From: Amborella trichopoda
Lineage: Eukaryota > Streptophyta > Magnoliopsida > Amborellales > Amborellaceae
DNA: 64,000 nt
Reading direction: 5' to 3'
Assembly: GCF_000471905.2 (NCBI RefSeq)
Contig: NW_006498507.1
Coordinates: forward strand, 1,241,292-1,305,291
The position numbers and the translations under genes were made by a program. Shown here piece by piece: positions 32,748-43,100 of the stretch; positions within the stretch are counted from its first letter, which is position 1, and every line of letters starts with the position of its first letter. The notes beneath the pieces are model-generated. The model worked only from the letters and a program-made list of their open reading frames with translations, was not told where the DNA came from and did not search any database.

Positions 32748-33059
32748 AAATCTCTTCATGATCTTCGTAGAGCTAAGGAGTTATATTAGAAGAAAAAGTC
32801 AAAGATAAAATGATTAAAGGAGGGTGATCTGAATACTATGTTCTTTCATTCTATTGCGAGTGTGAGAAGAAGGCAAAATGATATTTCTGGTTTGACTATT
32901 CCTGGTATTGAGGCAGATGAGTGTGGCAATGGAAAGGGCTATTATTGAGCATTTTAAGAAGGTTTTTCGACGGAGGTAAAGTTTACTCCAAAACTGGAAA
33001 GGGTACCTTTTAAAGTTTTGATAGTAGAATTCTAATTTAGAGCGTAATATCTCTATGGA

Positions 33060-33860
33060 AGAATTAAAGGTGGCCGTTTTTGCTCTACCTAGTGATAAGG
33101 CTCCAGGCCAAGATGGTTTTCCTCTTTCTTTTTTCTATATATTTTGAACTTGAATAAGTTTGAATTATTCGAAATGGTTAGAGCTTTTATGACTAGGACT
33201 GAGATATTCAAAGTGGCTAATGCCACTTATACAGCTCTTATCCTTAAAAAATAAATGATAGCAGAGTTATCAGATATTAGGCCCTTCAGTCTTCTGACCG
33301 GTCTTTATAGGATTGTGGCAAAGGTCTTGGTTGAAAGATTGAAGTCAGTCTTACTTTTTCTTATCTATAACACTCAATCTGCTTTCATTCAGAATCATCA
33401 AATCACTGATAGTATTTTGGTGGCTCAAGAGTTTATTCATTATAGAGTGAGAAGTCAAATTCCTGGAGTCATTATTAAACTTGATATGGAAAAAGCTTAT
33501 GACATAGTTAAATGGGGGGTGCTTATGAAATTTCTTAAGAATATGGGTTTTAGGGCTAAATGGAGGAATTGGATATTTGGATGTTTATCCTCTGCCTATT
33601 TTTCAATACTTTTTAAGGGAAGCCGTATTGGTTTATTTAAGGCTTCCAGCGGTCTTCACCAAGGGGACCCCATGTCAACATTCCCTTTTTCTATCCATAT
33701 AGAATGCTTTAGCCTGATGATTATAAAGTGGAAGGTTGTGGGAATTTCTCTGGTTTTAAAATGGCTGAGATGCCAAGAGTTTCTCATTTGCAATATGTAA
33801 ATGATACGCTTATTTTTGTGAAGCAGATGAGATGCAAGTGAAAAACATTGCTCGATTTTT
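33060..33860 (+). pseudogene. LINE reverse transcriptase domain (broken)
   Basis: The motifs are in order: LPSDKAPGQDGFP near 33.09 kb, SDIRPFSLLTGLYRIVAKVL, QSAFIQNHQITDSILVAQE, IIKLDMEKAYDIVKWGVL, SSGLHQGDPMSTFPF and QYVNDTLIFVK. The last replaces the catalytic YADD with YVND, so the enzyme would be inactive even without the frame breaks. Confidence 0.85.
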
Positions 33861-34759
33861 AGATTATTGTGAGGTAGCTTTGGGTTTCCATAAGACCTCA
33901 ATGATAGGTATTAATTGTTTTTCGAGCTTGATTCAATATTTGGCAAATTTTTTGGGTTGCTTGGTGGTCTATTTCCCCTTTACTTATATGGGAATGCCAA
34001 TATCAAATTATAGGTACTCTATAGCGGAGAGTGCAAGTAAAGTTGGATAATTGGAAACATAAATACATGTCTATGGGTGGTAGGGTTATATTGCTAAGTT
34101 CTTTTTTAGCTAATTTACCAATCTACTTGATGTCTCTTGTTCAAAAGTTAGTCTCAGTGATAAAGAAAATTGAAAGAATGATGCGTAATTTTCTGTAGGG
34201 GTCTTTTGGGGAAGAAATGAAGTATCACTTACCTAGGTGGGATCGTGTTTGTACCCCTAAGAGTGAAGGTGGTTTTGGCATTAGAAAAATAAAATATATG
34301 AACGAGGCATCGCTTTGTAAGTGGTGGTAAATAAGTTTTCAGTATACAAATCAGCTTTGGTTGCAGGTTTTGTCATCGAAATATAGCCTGGATAGATAGG
34401 GAATGTTGTTAGGAGGGGGTAGAAATAAAGAGATGTCTTTTCTATGGACTTCTATTTATAAATGTAGGCCGATGATTGCAAATTATTTTCATTGGAATGT
34501 TGGTTATGGTGACAACATCTCTTTCTGGCATCATAAGTACATAGGTGATGCCCCTCTGAAGCTTACTTATCCGGAATTTTTTGCTAAAGTTTCGTAATCT
34601 AATGCTAAGGTTAATGATATGGTTGAAGTAAGAGGTAATCGTGTTGCTTGGAGTATTAATTTCCTATATAATAGGCTGAGTGAAGATATTTATCTTCAAT
34701 GGAATGATTTGATGGGTATTTTGGATTCGATTTATATTTCCCAATAGGCAATAGATGAA

Positions 34760-35833
34760 GTGATTTGGGAAGTTGAGTGCGATAGGGTATTTTCAGTCAA
34801 GTCTTGTTATAGGTTCTTTTTTCACGATCAATGGAGATGGTCTTTACATGTTGTTGCCAAAGTGTGGAAATGGCATGTTCCTCATAAGGTGCAAGTGTTT
34901 TTATGGTTAGCTATCCAAAATAAGCTTCTGATGGTGGACAATGTGATTAAGAAAGATAAAATTTTACCTAACATATGTTTGATGTATAAAGCGGACGAGG
35001 AATCTGGAGAGTATCTTCTCATCCACTGCCATGTTGCCTCAAGAATTTGGTACTGGTTATTTGGGTTACTTGGGGTTCATGCTTCACTACCCCAATCTGT
35101 GATGGGTTTAGTGTCACAGTTAGCCTTTAATCATTTACCTTTCGAGGGTATTTTGGTGTGGCAAATAGCGATAGGGGCTACTCTATGGGAACTATGGAAA
35201 GAAAGAAATAGTCAGACTGTTGAAGGAGAGAGTTTATCTTTTGATAAACTGTCGAGTAAAGTCAAACTATCCATTTGGTCTTGGCTCTCAGTTACTAAGG
35301 AGGGTTGGGGGATTTCACAACTAGATGTTTTGTTGAATTTTTCAAATTTGTTTTTGATGGGTAGAGTAAAGATGAAACCAATAAATATTTGGGTGGCACC
35401 TGGGGGATTTAAGTTAAATTTTAATGGGACCTCTCTGGGCAATCCAGGTTTGGCAGGCATTGGGGGTGTGGTGCAAGATTGTTTTGGAGATGTTATCTTC
35501 TCATATGCTGGCTCTATTGGTATAACCACGGCTAACCGATCAGAGTTATTGGCTTTGTTGCAAGGGTTAAAATTTTTTATCTCTAGAAACATTAGGAATA
35601 GCTGCATTATTGAAGGAGATTCAATGAACGTAATTAATTGGTGCAAGAAGGAGCAACGTATTCTATGGGAACTAAACTCTAGCTGGTTGCGAATTATGGA
35701 TCTGGTGGCTCAACTTTCAATTTATTTTTGTCATGTCTTTCGAGAGGCAAATTCCTTAGCTGACTTTCTGGCTAAAAAAGGGGCCTCTTTGTTTGCTCTA
35801 GCTATCTCCTTTGATGTAATTTTTTTTGAGTAG
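34760..35833 (+). pseudogene. LINE zf-RVT and RNase H region
   Basis: The longest surviving open frame of the LINE (357 codons). The zf-RVT part has VWKWHVPHKVQVFLWLA and LLIHCHVASRIWYWLF. The RNase H part has KLNFNGTSLGNPGLAGIGGV, TANRSELLALLQGLKF, IIEGDSMNVINW and HVFREANSLADFLAKKGA. The first catalytic Asp of the family (FDG) is Asn here (FNG). The TAG stop at 35831-35833 is followed by a short 3' UTR and poly(A). Confidence 0.85.
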
Positions 35834-35924
35834 ATTTTACAAATAAAGTAAAGAACATTTGCCAAAAAAAAAAGCTTATATTGCAATAACAATAGTGAAG
35901 AAAAAATAAAACTAATAATAAATC

Positions 35925-36250
35925 AATTCAAGGTTGCATCATAACACCATGGACAAAAAGCTGAAAGATATTAGGCTGCTTATAGATTCAAAATTAATTT
36001 TCATATTTTTTGTACTAATTTATTTTTTATTTAAAAAAATGATAGTTCAGTTTTAAAATTTTGATGCAACCAATCCAAGGTTGCATTTAAATTTTATTAA
36101 TCTAAAAGATCTTGTAATTCAATCCAAGGATGTATCATAACATCATCGGAAAAATCTACAAGTTAATAGGCTGGTTATAAATTCAAAATAAATTTATATA
36201 TTTTTTGTACTAAACTATTTTTTATTTCAAAAAAATGATGGTGCGCGCCT
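35925..36250. repeat. 196 bp imperfect tandem repeat
   Basis: AAGGTTGCATCATAACACCA at 35930 and AAGGATGTATCATAACATCA at 36126 start two copies that share TTTTTTGTACTAA and TTTATTT.AAAAAAATGAT.G. AT-rich, with no coding. Confidence 0.75.
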
Positions 36251-36260
36251 TATATAAACC

Positions 36261-36912
36261 ACACCCTACTAAGTGACACATTAAACACACATAAAACAGA
36301 CTTTTGACCGTATGAGAGAGAAAGGCCATGAGAGAGAAACTTCAAGTTAAAAAAAAAAAACTATGAGAGAGAAAGAGAAGGACACAAAGTCACCACATAT
36401 TTGGATAAACGAATCTTGGGTACAACATTTGGAGGTGTATATTAATAAGGATAGCATCAAAAAATCAAAGGTAACCCACCCAACGCACTGCATTATCTCC
36501 ATGCAATGAATCTAGAAGGCATAGGGGCCCTAAAGTGGTTATTGTGGGGTTTACTTCACTAATGACACATTGGAAAAGGCCCACTTAATTCATAATTAAA
36601 GCCCTAAACCACTCCTATTAGTACAAGTAATCACTAAAAATAGACTTAGAATCAAAGATAAGCAACTTTGTCCTAGCAAATGTAGGGCACAGGAGAGCTA
36701 GCCTAGTGGGAAATGGCCATTTTAGGGCGGTAAAGTGGGCCTCATGCTAGGGACCGTGGGGGATCTTTCGATTGCCTTTACGACTACTAGTAGCTGGTGG
36801 TCCTACCACTTGGTGAGAAATCTCAATTCTTCTTGTGGTAAAGCTAGTGAGAGAAACTTTCATAAACAAGGGATTTAATGAGGGTAAGAAATTATCGCCA
36901 AAATAACGCTTA
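36261..36912. other. Unassigned DNA with GAGA patches
   Basis: ATGAGAGAGAAA blocks occur at 36314-36380. The rest is unrecognised. Confidence 0.4.
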
Positions 36913-36924
36913 CAGCATGCTCCT

Positions 36925-37149
36925 GCAGGAGCATACTGTATTCATTCCATCCGCCAAAGAGCCCTTGCGAGGATTTTTTTTCTTCTTTTTTTTTTTTAAT
37001 CTCAAATTTTATGGTTCATTTAATAATTTCTTGTTTTTCAAAAGAAAAAGTTAATATTATGAGTTCCTCAACTCTCAAAAAAATTGAACTGCATCCTTTC
37101 AATTTTTTGAGGTTATTTTTTTAAGCACATACCTATTCTGTTTCCTTTC

Positions 37150-37182
<33 letters not shown>

Positions 37183-37531
37183 TGGGTGTTAGTTGCTAGA
37201 TAAAGAGCTTATATTCCCAAATTTTGAGTAAGAGTGGCAATAGGACGGCCTTGGTCTTGGCCCAGCCCTTATCCGCTCAGGGTAGGCCCAAACCCTACTA
37301 GGCCCAGGGTCCTATAAGGTCCATGGGAGGCCAAAGAAGAAGAGAAAACAAGAAAGGAGGAGGGTGGGGCCAGGCTGAACAGAGCTGGCACTAGCCCTAG
37401 CCTGGCAGAGGCTCTACTTTTTTAGGGTGGATCCGGGCAGACTCTCAGCCCGTAGCTAACCCTAATTTTGAGATCGTATAAATACTCCTGCATCAAATTT
37501 TCTGAGGGAAAAATGCACAGTATGCTCCTGC
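36925..37531. mobile_element. Possible TIR element with nested GGCCCA MITE
   Basis: GCAGGAGCATACTG at 36925-36938 is repeated in inverted form as CAGTATGCTCCTGC at 37518-37531. The left terminus also forms a perfect 18 bp palindrome with neighbouring DNA (36917-36934). The interior contains polypyrimidine tracts and a GC-rich MITE copy. No coding. Only short end matches support this. Confidence 0.4.
37231..37466. repeat. GGCCCA-type MITE, partial copy
   Basis: AGTGGCAATAGGACGGCCTT and many GGCCCA/TAGGCCC words match the element at 23208-23605. The right end is less clear. Confidence 0.5.
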
Positions 37532-37545
37532 TTAGCAAATAATCT

Positions 37546-38460
37546 TTATGACAGGTTACTTGGTTTTTATGGGTAAAAGTAGCAAGCGAGAAATGAAGTG
37601 AGAAAGGATTCTAGAGAGAGAAAATATTAAAACACTTACCGCAATAAGAGCCCAATAGTAAAAAGAGAATGGTAAAAAACAAATTAGAGAGAGAAAGAAA
37701 GAGAGTATAGGAATTCATGAGAAGGAAAGACAGACTTGGAAGAGTAAAAAAAGGCTAACCTCGATGAAACAAAAAAAACAAAGAGCATTTATGTGGATTT
37801 TTACTGCTAAAGATAGATAATGATACATGAATGTAGAGAGAGAAAAGGAAAAGTAAAAAATTAATGGTGGCTTTTCTATATAATAGATGGGCCTAAAGTT
37901 AGAGAGAAAGCCATGAAGTGAGGGAAAAGAAGGCACAAAATATTAAAAAGAAAGAATACCCAATCACCCTATCCTTATCCTTAGGCAGAGGAATACCCTA
38001 CACTTTAAGAGAGAAACTGAGAAATGTAGAGAGAGAAAGAGGGTACAATTGAAGAGAGAAACTGAGAAATGTAGAGAGAGAAAGAGAGAAAAATAAATGA
38101 CAATAGTGGCCTGCACCTCATCACCTCTCCTTTTTGTGGCAGTTGACTGAAATGGCCGGCGTTCACAAAAAGAAACAAAAAGCAAAGGGCGGCCTTTGAA
38201 AAGGCCACGCCACGTGGCACAAACTATACGTGTATATATATCCAAGGCGCGGAAGGGGGTCCCCACGCTTTCACAAGGGGATTGTGAGGCCAAATAAAGG
38301 GCAGAGGGCATGAGTCAGAGATATGGTAAATTAGAGAGGGAGTGATTGAATAGTAAAATAGATTTGGAAGCGAGAAGCCTTCATAATTTGTGGGGATGTA
38401 GGAGATTGAGGTGGACGCAAATTATGGGATTAAGTGAAGATGATGGTTTAATTAGAGTCG
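37546..38460. other. GA-rich non-coding tract
   Basis: Frequent AGAGAGAAA blocks, including a roughly 50 bp near-perfect tandem duplication at about 38006-38095 (AGAGAGAAACTGAGAAATGT twice). Minus-strand open frames here are Ser/Leu/Phe-rich shadows of the repeats. Confidence 0.55.
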
Positions 38461-38599
38461 GCTATACGAATTTTTTTTATTAAGGGTCATATTTTTAATA
38501 AAGCTATAAGTCTTTTTATATTTTTTTTATTGCTTTCAACCATGTTTTTTTAACTATATTTTTTGCTCTTTTCAAACCTTCGCTATTTTTAGCCTTCTA

Positions 38600-39330
38600 A
38601 TTAAATTAACTCGCATATCTTAACAAGTACTATATTAGGTTTACGCTGCACGTAGCCGGCTCACTTAAGTCTACTCTTTGTCATTTATAACTTATTAGTG
38701 TCATACCTAAATTTTTTCGAATATATTCTTTTCGAATTCTATATTCTTTTCGAATTCTATCTCTTTGTGTCTTATCACTCATTAATCTCGGCATCCTCAT
38801 CCGCTACACTAATTCTATTTGTTTATTTTTTTTAACCACCCAACATTTCACCTTATAGAGTAAAGCTCGTTTCACAACTTTTTCGTAGAACTTGCCATTC
38901 AGCTTCATTGGCATGTGACGATCGCATAAAATTCTGGTTGCTCATCTTTACTTCTCGTATCCAGCTTTGATTCTATGTGTGACATCTTCCTCAATCTCTT
39001 CATTATCCTAGTTATCAATCCAAGATACCAAAGCTGCGCTCTTTTTAACGTTTCTTGACTGTGGTTCTTAACTACTTTCTAGTCTCTACTCATATTATTA
39101 TTAAATTTGTATTCCATATATTATATCTTAGCCCGTTTAATTTTAAAACCTTCAAATTCTAAAGCATCCCTCAAAGTTCTAACTTTATGTTGATGTCGTT
39201 TTGGGTTTCATCGATCAAAACAATATAATTTTCATACAACATGCACCATGGTACCTCATCTTATAGGCACTTAAACTGTAATTAAGATAAGGAGATATAG
39301 ACTCAATGTTGATCCCTGATGTATGCTGAT
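38600..39330 (-). mobile_element. RTE-like LINE reverse transcriptase remnant
   Basis: On the minus strand the sequence reads, in decayed form, the C-terminal half of a plant RTE-type RT: DEVPWCMLYENYIVLIDET (the YADD site is lost), KLELRTLRDALEFEGFKIKR, then the FRYLGSII-like, CQ/LKGKFY-like and GWLKK-like blocks. It has several stops and shifts and neither end of the element. Confidence 0.75.
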
Positions 39331-39897
39331 TGTTACTGAAACCTCACCCATCTATTCACTAGTTGTTCGTACACTAATTAGTGCCCCATTGTAAGTATGA
39401 TAGTACTTAAGGGTTTAGGGAGCCCCTAGCCCAAGTCCTCATGGGGCTGACAAAGACCGGACTAGGCCAAAAAGGCCCTAGTCTAAGCCCAATCCTTCTA
39501 GGATAGAGTCAAGCGAGGCCAAACTCGCTTTAATCCCAAGCTGAGGTTTGATCGGTTGTCATTGTAGAGAAATAAAGATGCCATTTAGTGGGGAAGAGAG
39601 AGAAAGGGTCTTAGTGAGAGAGATGATAATTACGGAGACTCAAAACCTTTTTATGTAAAAATGGATGATAAAGAGAAGGAGACTTTGATTTAAATGAGAG
39701 GTACCCATTGGAATGCCGCAAGTGGTGGGGACGTAGGGTTAACCCCATCAAAGCCCTTACCCTAAAATAGCCACAAGGGTGAAGAGAGAAAGAGGTAGAG
39801 AGAGAAAGGTAAAGAGAGGGAGAGGGAGTCCCAAGATTTCAAGTAGAATTGGACAGCCCCTATCATATGGCCCCCGCCCCAAAGAATCAATCAAAGA
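39331..39897. other. Upstream region of the ASR3-like gene
   Basis: It includes GC-rich GGCCTAG/GGGCTGAC text (39410-39560) related to the GGCCCA-type MITEs, then GAGA-rich DNA (39590-39835). Confidence 0.45.
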
Positions 39898-39904
39898 TAT
39901 AAAG
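39898..39904 (+). promoter_or_regulatory. Candidate TATA box of the ASR3-like gene
   Basis: TATAAAG, 239 bases upstream of the ATG; it would give a 5' UTR of about 200 bases that includes a long CT-rich tract (39990-40040). Confidence 0.45.
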
Positions 39905-39950
39905 GACACATCCCACAAACCTAATCACATTAAAAAACACCTCAATTACC

Positions 39951-39959
39951 AAACCCTAA
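39951..39959 (+). promoter_or_regulatory. Telobox-like motif
   Basis: AAACCCTAA between the candidate TATA box and the CT-rich leader. Such telo-boxes are common near starts of plant housekeeping and growth genes. Function here is inferred from the motif only. Confidence 0.4.
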
Positions 39960-40136
39960 ACACATAACATCCCCTCCTCCCTTCCCCTCCTTTCTCTCTC
40001 TCCTCTCTCTCTCTCTCTACCCCCCTCTCTCTCTCCTTCAAGGGCACAGTGCCCCTCCAACCCCTCACCACCTGCCGCCGTTATCTTCCCTGACGGCACC
40101 CTGACGGCGTCGGCCCCACACTAGCGGCGTTACCAC

Positions 40137-43100
40137 ATGTCAAGCTCGACCCCCTTAGAGCGCTTGACCCTGGGCCCTCCGAGTAACGTCCAGAGTAACG
40201 GCCCGCCACCGTTACCGTTAGGGTTAGGGCACGGAGACGGCAGCGAGAGCCCCGAGAACAAGCCGCCCCGCCTCCCTCGATGGACCAGGCAGGAAATCCT
40301 GGTCCTTATACAAGGGAAGCGAGTTGCCGAGTCTCGGGTCAGTAAGAAGCGAGGTCGATTCGACCCGTCCGATTCGGGAGATGGCTCGGCCCCTGAGCCG
40401 AAATGGGCCGCGATTTCGGCTTACTGCAAGCGCCATGGCGTCGATCGAGGTCCGGTTCAATGTCGAAAGCGATGGAGCAATTTGGCTGGCGATTATAAGA
40501 AGATTAAGGAGTGGGACTCGGCTAACCCAGAACCCGAATCGTTCTGGTCAATGCGGAACGACTCGAGGAGAGAGAGGAAGCTCCCTGGTTTCTTTGATAG
40601 AGAGGTTTTCGACGTTCTGGAGGGGCGGAGCCCTTCTTCTAAGCCCATTTCTAGGGTTTCAGAAGAGGTTTCCAGGGTTTCAGAGGCCAGGGTTTCTGAG
40701 ATCAAGGCGGAGGTCGAGAATGGGGGTTTTGATGGAGGCAGGGGTGCCAGGGTTTCGGAGAAAGGGAGGAGTCCTAGGATTTTGGGGCGTGGAGAAGGGG
40801 GCTTTGCAGGAGGGAGATCAAATTCTAGGGTTTTGGAGCGGAGTAAGGGTGCAGAGGTTATATTCGATAGTGGGAGACCTGGAAATAGTGATGAGGGTTT
40901 GTTCTCAGATTTTGAACAGTCAGGGCGTGAAGAAGGAGAGGAAGAGAAGGATATGGGGGCTATGCCTGAAAGCCCTTCTACACCAGCTCCACCTCCTCCT
41001 ATAATTGCTGGTAATTATTCTTGTTATTTCTTGATTGCTTTTTTAGTAATTTTTTTTCTTTTCTCTATTTTTCGAAATAATAATTTGATTGTTTCTTGAA
41101 ATTGAATTCTTTTTTTTCGATGGAGTCGTTAGGCTATCTATAAATCGAATTCTTCAGTTTTCAATTGGACTGCTTGGTTATTTAATGGTTTGGTTACTGA
41201 ACTAACATTAATTCTTTGTTTTTGATGGGATGATTTTGTTGCTTATGAAAGTTGGATTATTGTCTTTACAATGAAATGATTAGTTGCTTATCAAAGTCGA
41301 ATTCATGATTTAGTTACTCCTAAAAGTTGAATTCTTTGGTTTTTCGAAGAGGATGGTTACTTGGAAGGAGACTACTGTATTTTTATTTGTTTATCCATCT
41401 AGGGTTTGGTTGTTGTTTAGCTGAGGTCTATTGAATTGGACTTAGTGTAGTGTTTTATGTTGTATTTGTTACTGATAAAAGAAGAGGATGAGGATTGTGC
41501 ATATCTGGTTAATTATGGGGTCTGTGTACTAGTTCTTCAAGTAGAGATATTAAAATGGATTTAAGAATGGGTCTCCTTTGCTTTTATTCACTTGGTTTTT
41601 GGGTGATATTGGATGGTGAATGGGATAGTTTTTCTTTACAATGGGTGATGAATTGCTTTTTTGCTTTAGCTAATTATGGAAGCTGTTTAGTGGTTTTAGG
41701 TTGAGGAGCTGTAATTGGATTAAACTACGGATATCTGGGCTTCTCTCTTTATTTTGTGGATTTGGGTGATTAAAGATGGTGAACTGGGTCGGGATGGTTT
41801 ATTCAGCAAATAGAGATGGTTTCAAGCAGAGAACAAAACTCATTTTGAGTCAAAAAACTTGATCAAGTAGGCAAGTTTTATAAATTGAAAACTTGGAAAA
41901 TGGTTTTTTTTTTCATTGTGTATAATTTTTTTTGTTGATTTGACAATGACAAGGTTCCTTCTGATGTGGTGCCATTATGGCATTCTTAGGTGATGAGCTG
42001 GGTTGGATTTCCATCATGTGTTTTTTACATAATTCTTCATAAAATTTTTGAAGAACTCTTTGAATTTTTCTTAGTTACCTGTTTGACTCAATGAATCAAT
42101 TCTTTTTTTGGCCACCATGTTCACTGATTGATTTCGAGTTTCAAGTATATAATCCTGAGTTAGACTAGCGTAGCAATTTGATTTTAGCACTCTTCTTCTT
42201 TCATCAATGGATTTATCTACCCTTCTCTAGTTCTCTTTGTTTTTGGTTGGTTGGATATAATAGAATTGACCGAGTCTAATCTCTGAATTGGCCAATTCTG
42301 TAGCTGACTAGGGCTTGAGACCCTGGCGAGTTTGAAACCAAGTCCTTGGTTTCTTAATCACTGCCAAATTGCAGTTACTTTTTTCTTGATTGGCAGTTCA
42401 AAAGTCTTTGAATTTGGTTGAAATTGCATTTTCTTTCAAACATGGGTTCATATTTACACTCTCCTGAGTGACGAAAAATACTAATGGGACAGAGTTTTTA
42501 TATATTTTCTAGTTCTCTAGGACAATAAAAAAAATATCTCTTTTCAAAATGGAAATTTGTATCCTAATTCTAGGTCAGAGCTTAAAACTTCTTTCTTTAA
42601 AAAATAGAAATGGATTTTGTCTAGTGTTTTTTGTTTAAATATCTGTTCTTATGAAATGTTGTTTTTTTCTTCTAGTCCTTTGACGATCCTCGAGTTGGCT
42701 TGGAACGTTCTCATTTGTTAATTGTGGGGTTTGGGTAATAGTTACAGATTAAAGATGTATTTGAGTGGCATGATGCTTTTCTTTAAATTATGTCTTTTGT
42801 GTCTCATTTATTGAGAAAGTGATCTTGGTCTTTGTTGACCTTAAATTGCTAAGTATTATTTGCCTCCAAATATTGACTTTTCTGTCACGCTTCCCAGGCA
42901 ACTTTTCTTCTTATTCCGTTTTGTTTGGTTATTGGGGATCCTAAATTGGACGGGATTGCAAATAAATAAATAAATAAAATATTGAGTTTACTTTATTTCT
43001 CTGGCTAAAAAGATATCTTGAATTGGATTAGAATGGCTTGTGCCATGAATTCAATGGTTTTCTTTATTTCTCTTGCTAAAAAAATATCTTGAATTGGATT

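Larger units (their letters stand above)
26120..35872 (+). mobile_element. L1-like LINE, long but decayed, with nested solo LTR
   Basis: Plus-strand order: ORF1 with a DUF4283-type domain (26.2-27.17 kb, resuming at 29.2 kb after the solo LTR), ORF1 tail and endonuclease start (present twice because of a tandem duplication, 30.2-32.75 kb), reverse transcriptase (33.06-33.85 kb), zf-RVT (34.75-35.1 kb), RNase H (35.37-35.8 kb) and a poly(A) tail at 35863-35872. Many stops and shifts break ORF2, and the RT catalytic motif reads YVND in place of YADD. The 5' edge is uncertain by about 100 bp. No clear target duplication was found. Confidence 0.88.

Noticed and set aside
35212-35646. Minus-strand 144-codon frame
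   Set aside because: It is antisense to the LINE RNase H region and has no family features.
37964-38311. Minus-strand 115-codon frame
   Set aside because: Ser/Phe/Leu-rich over a GA-rich tandem duplication; no domain, no splice context.
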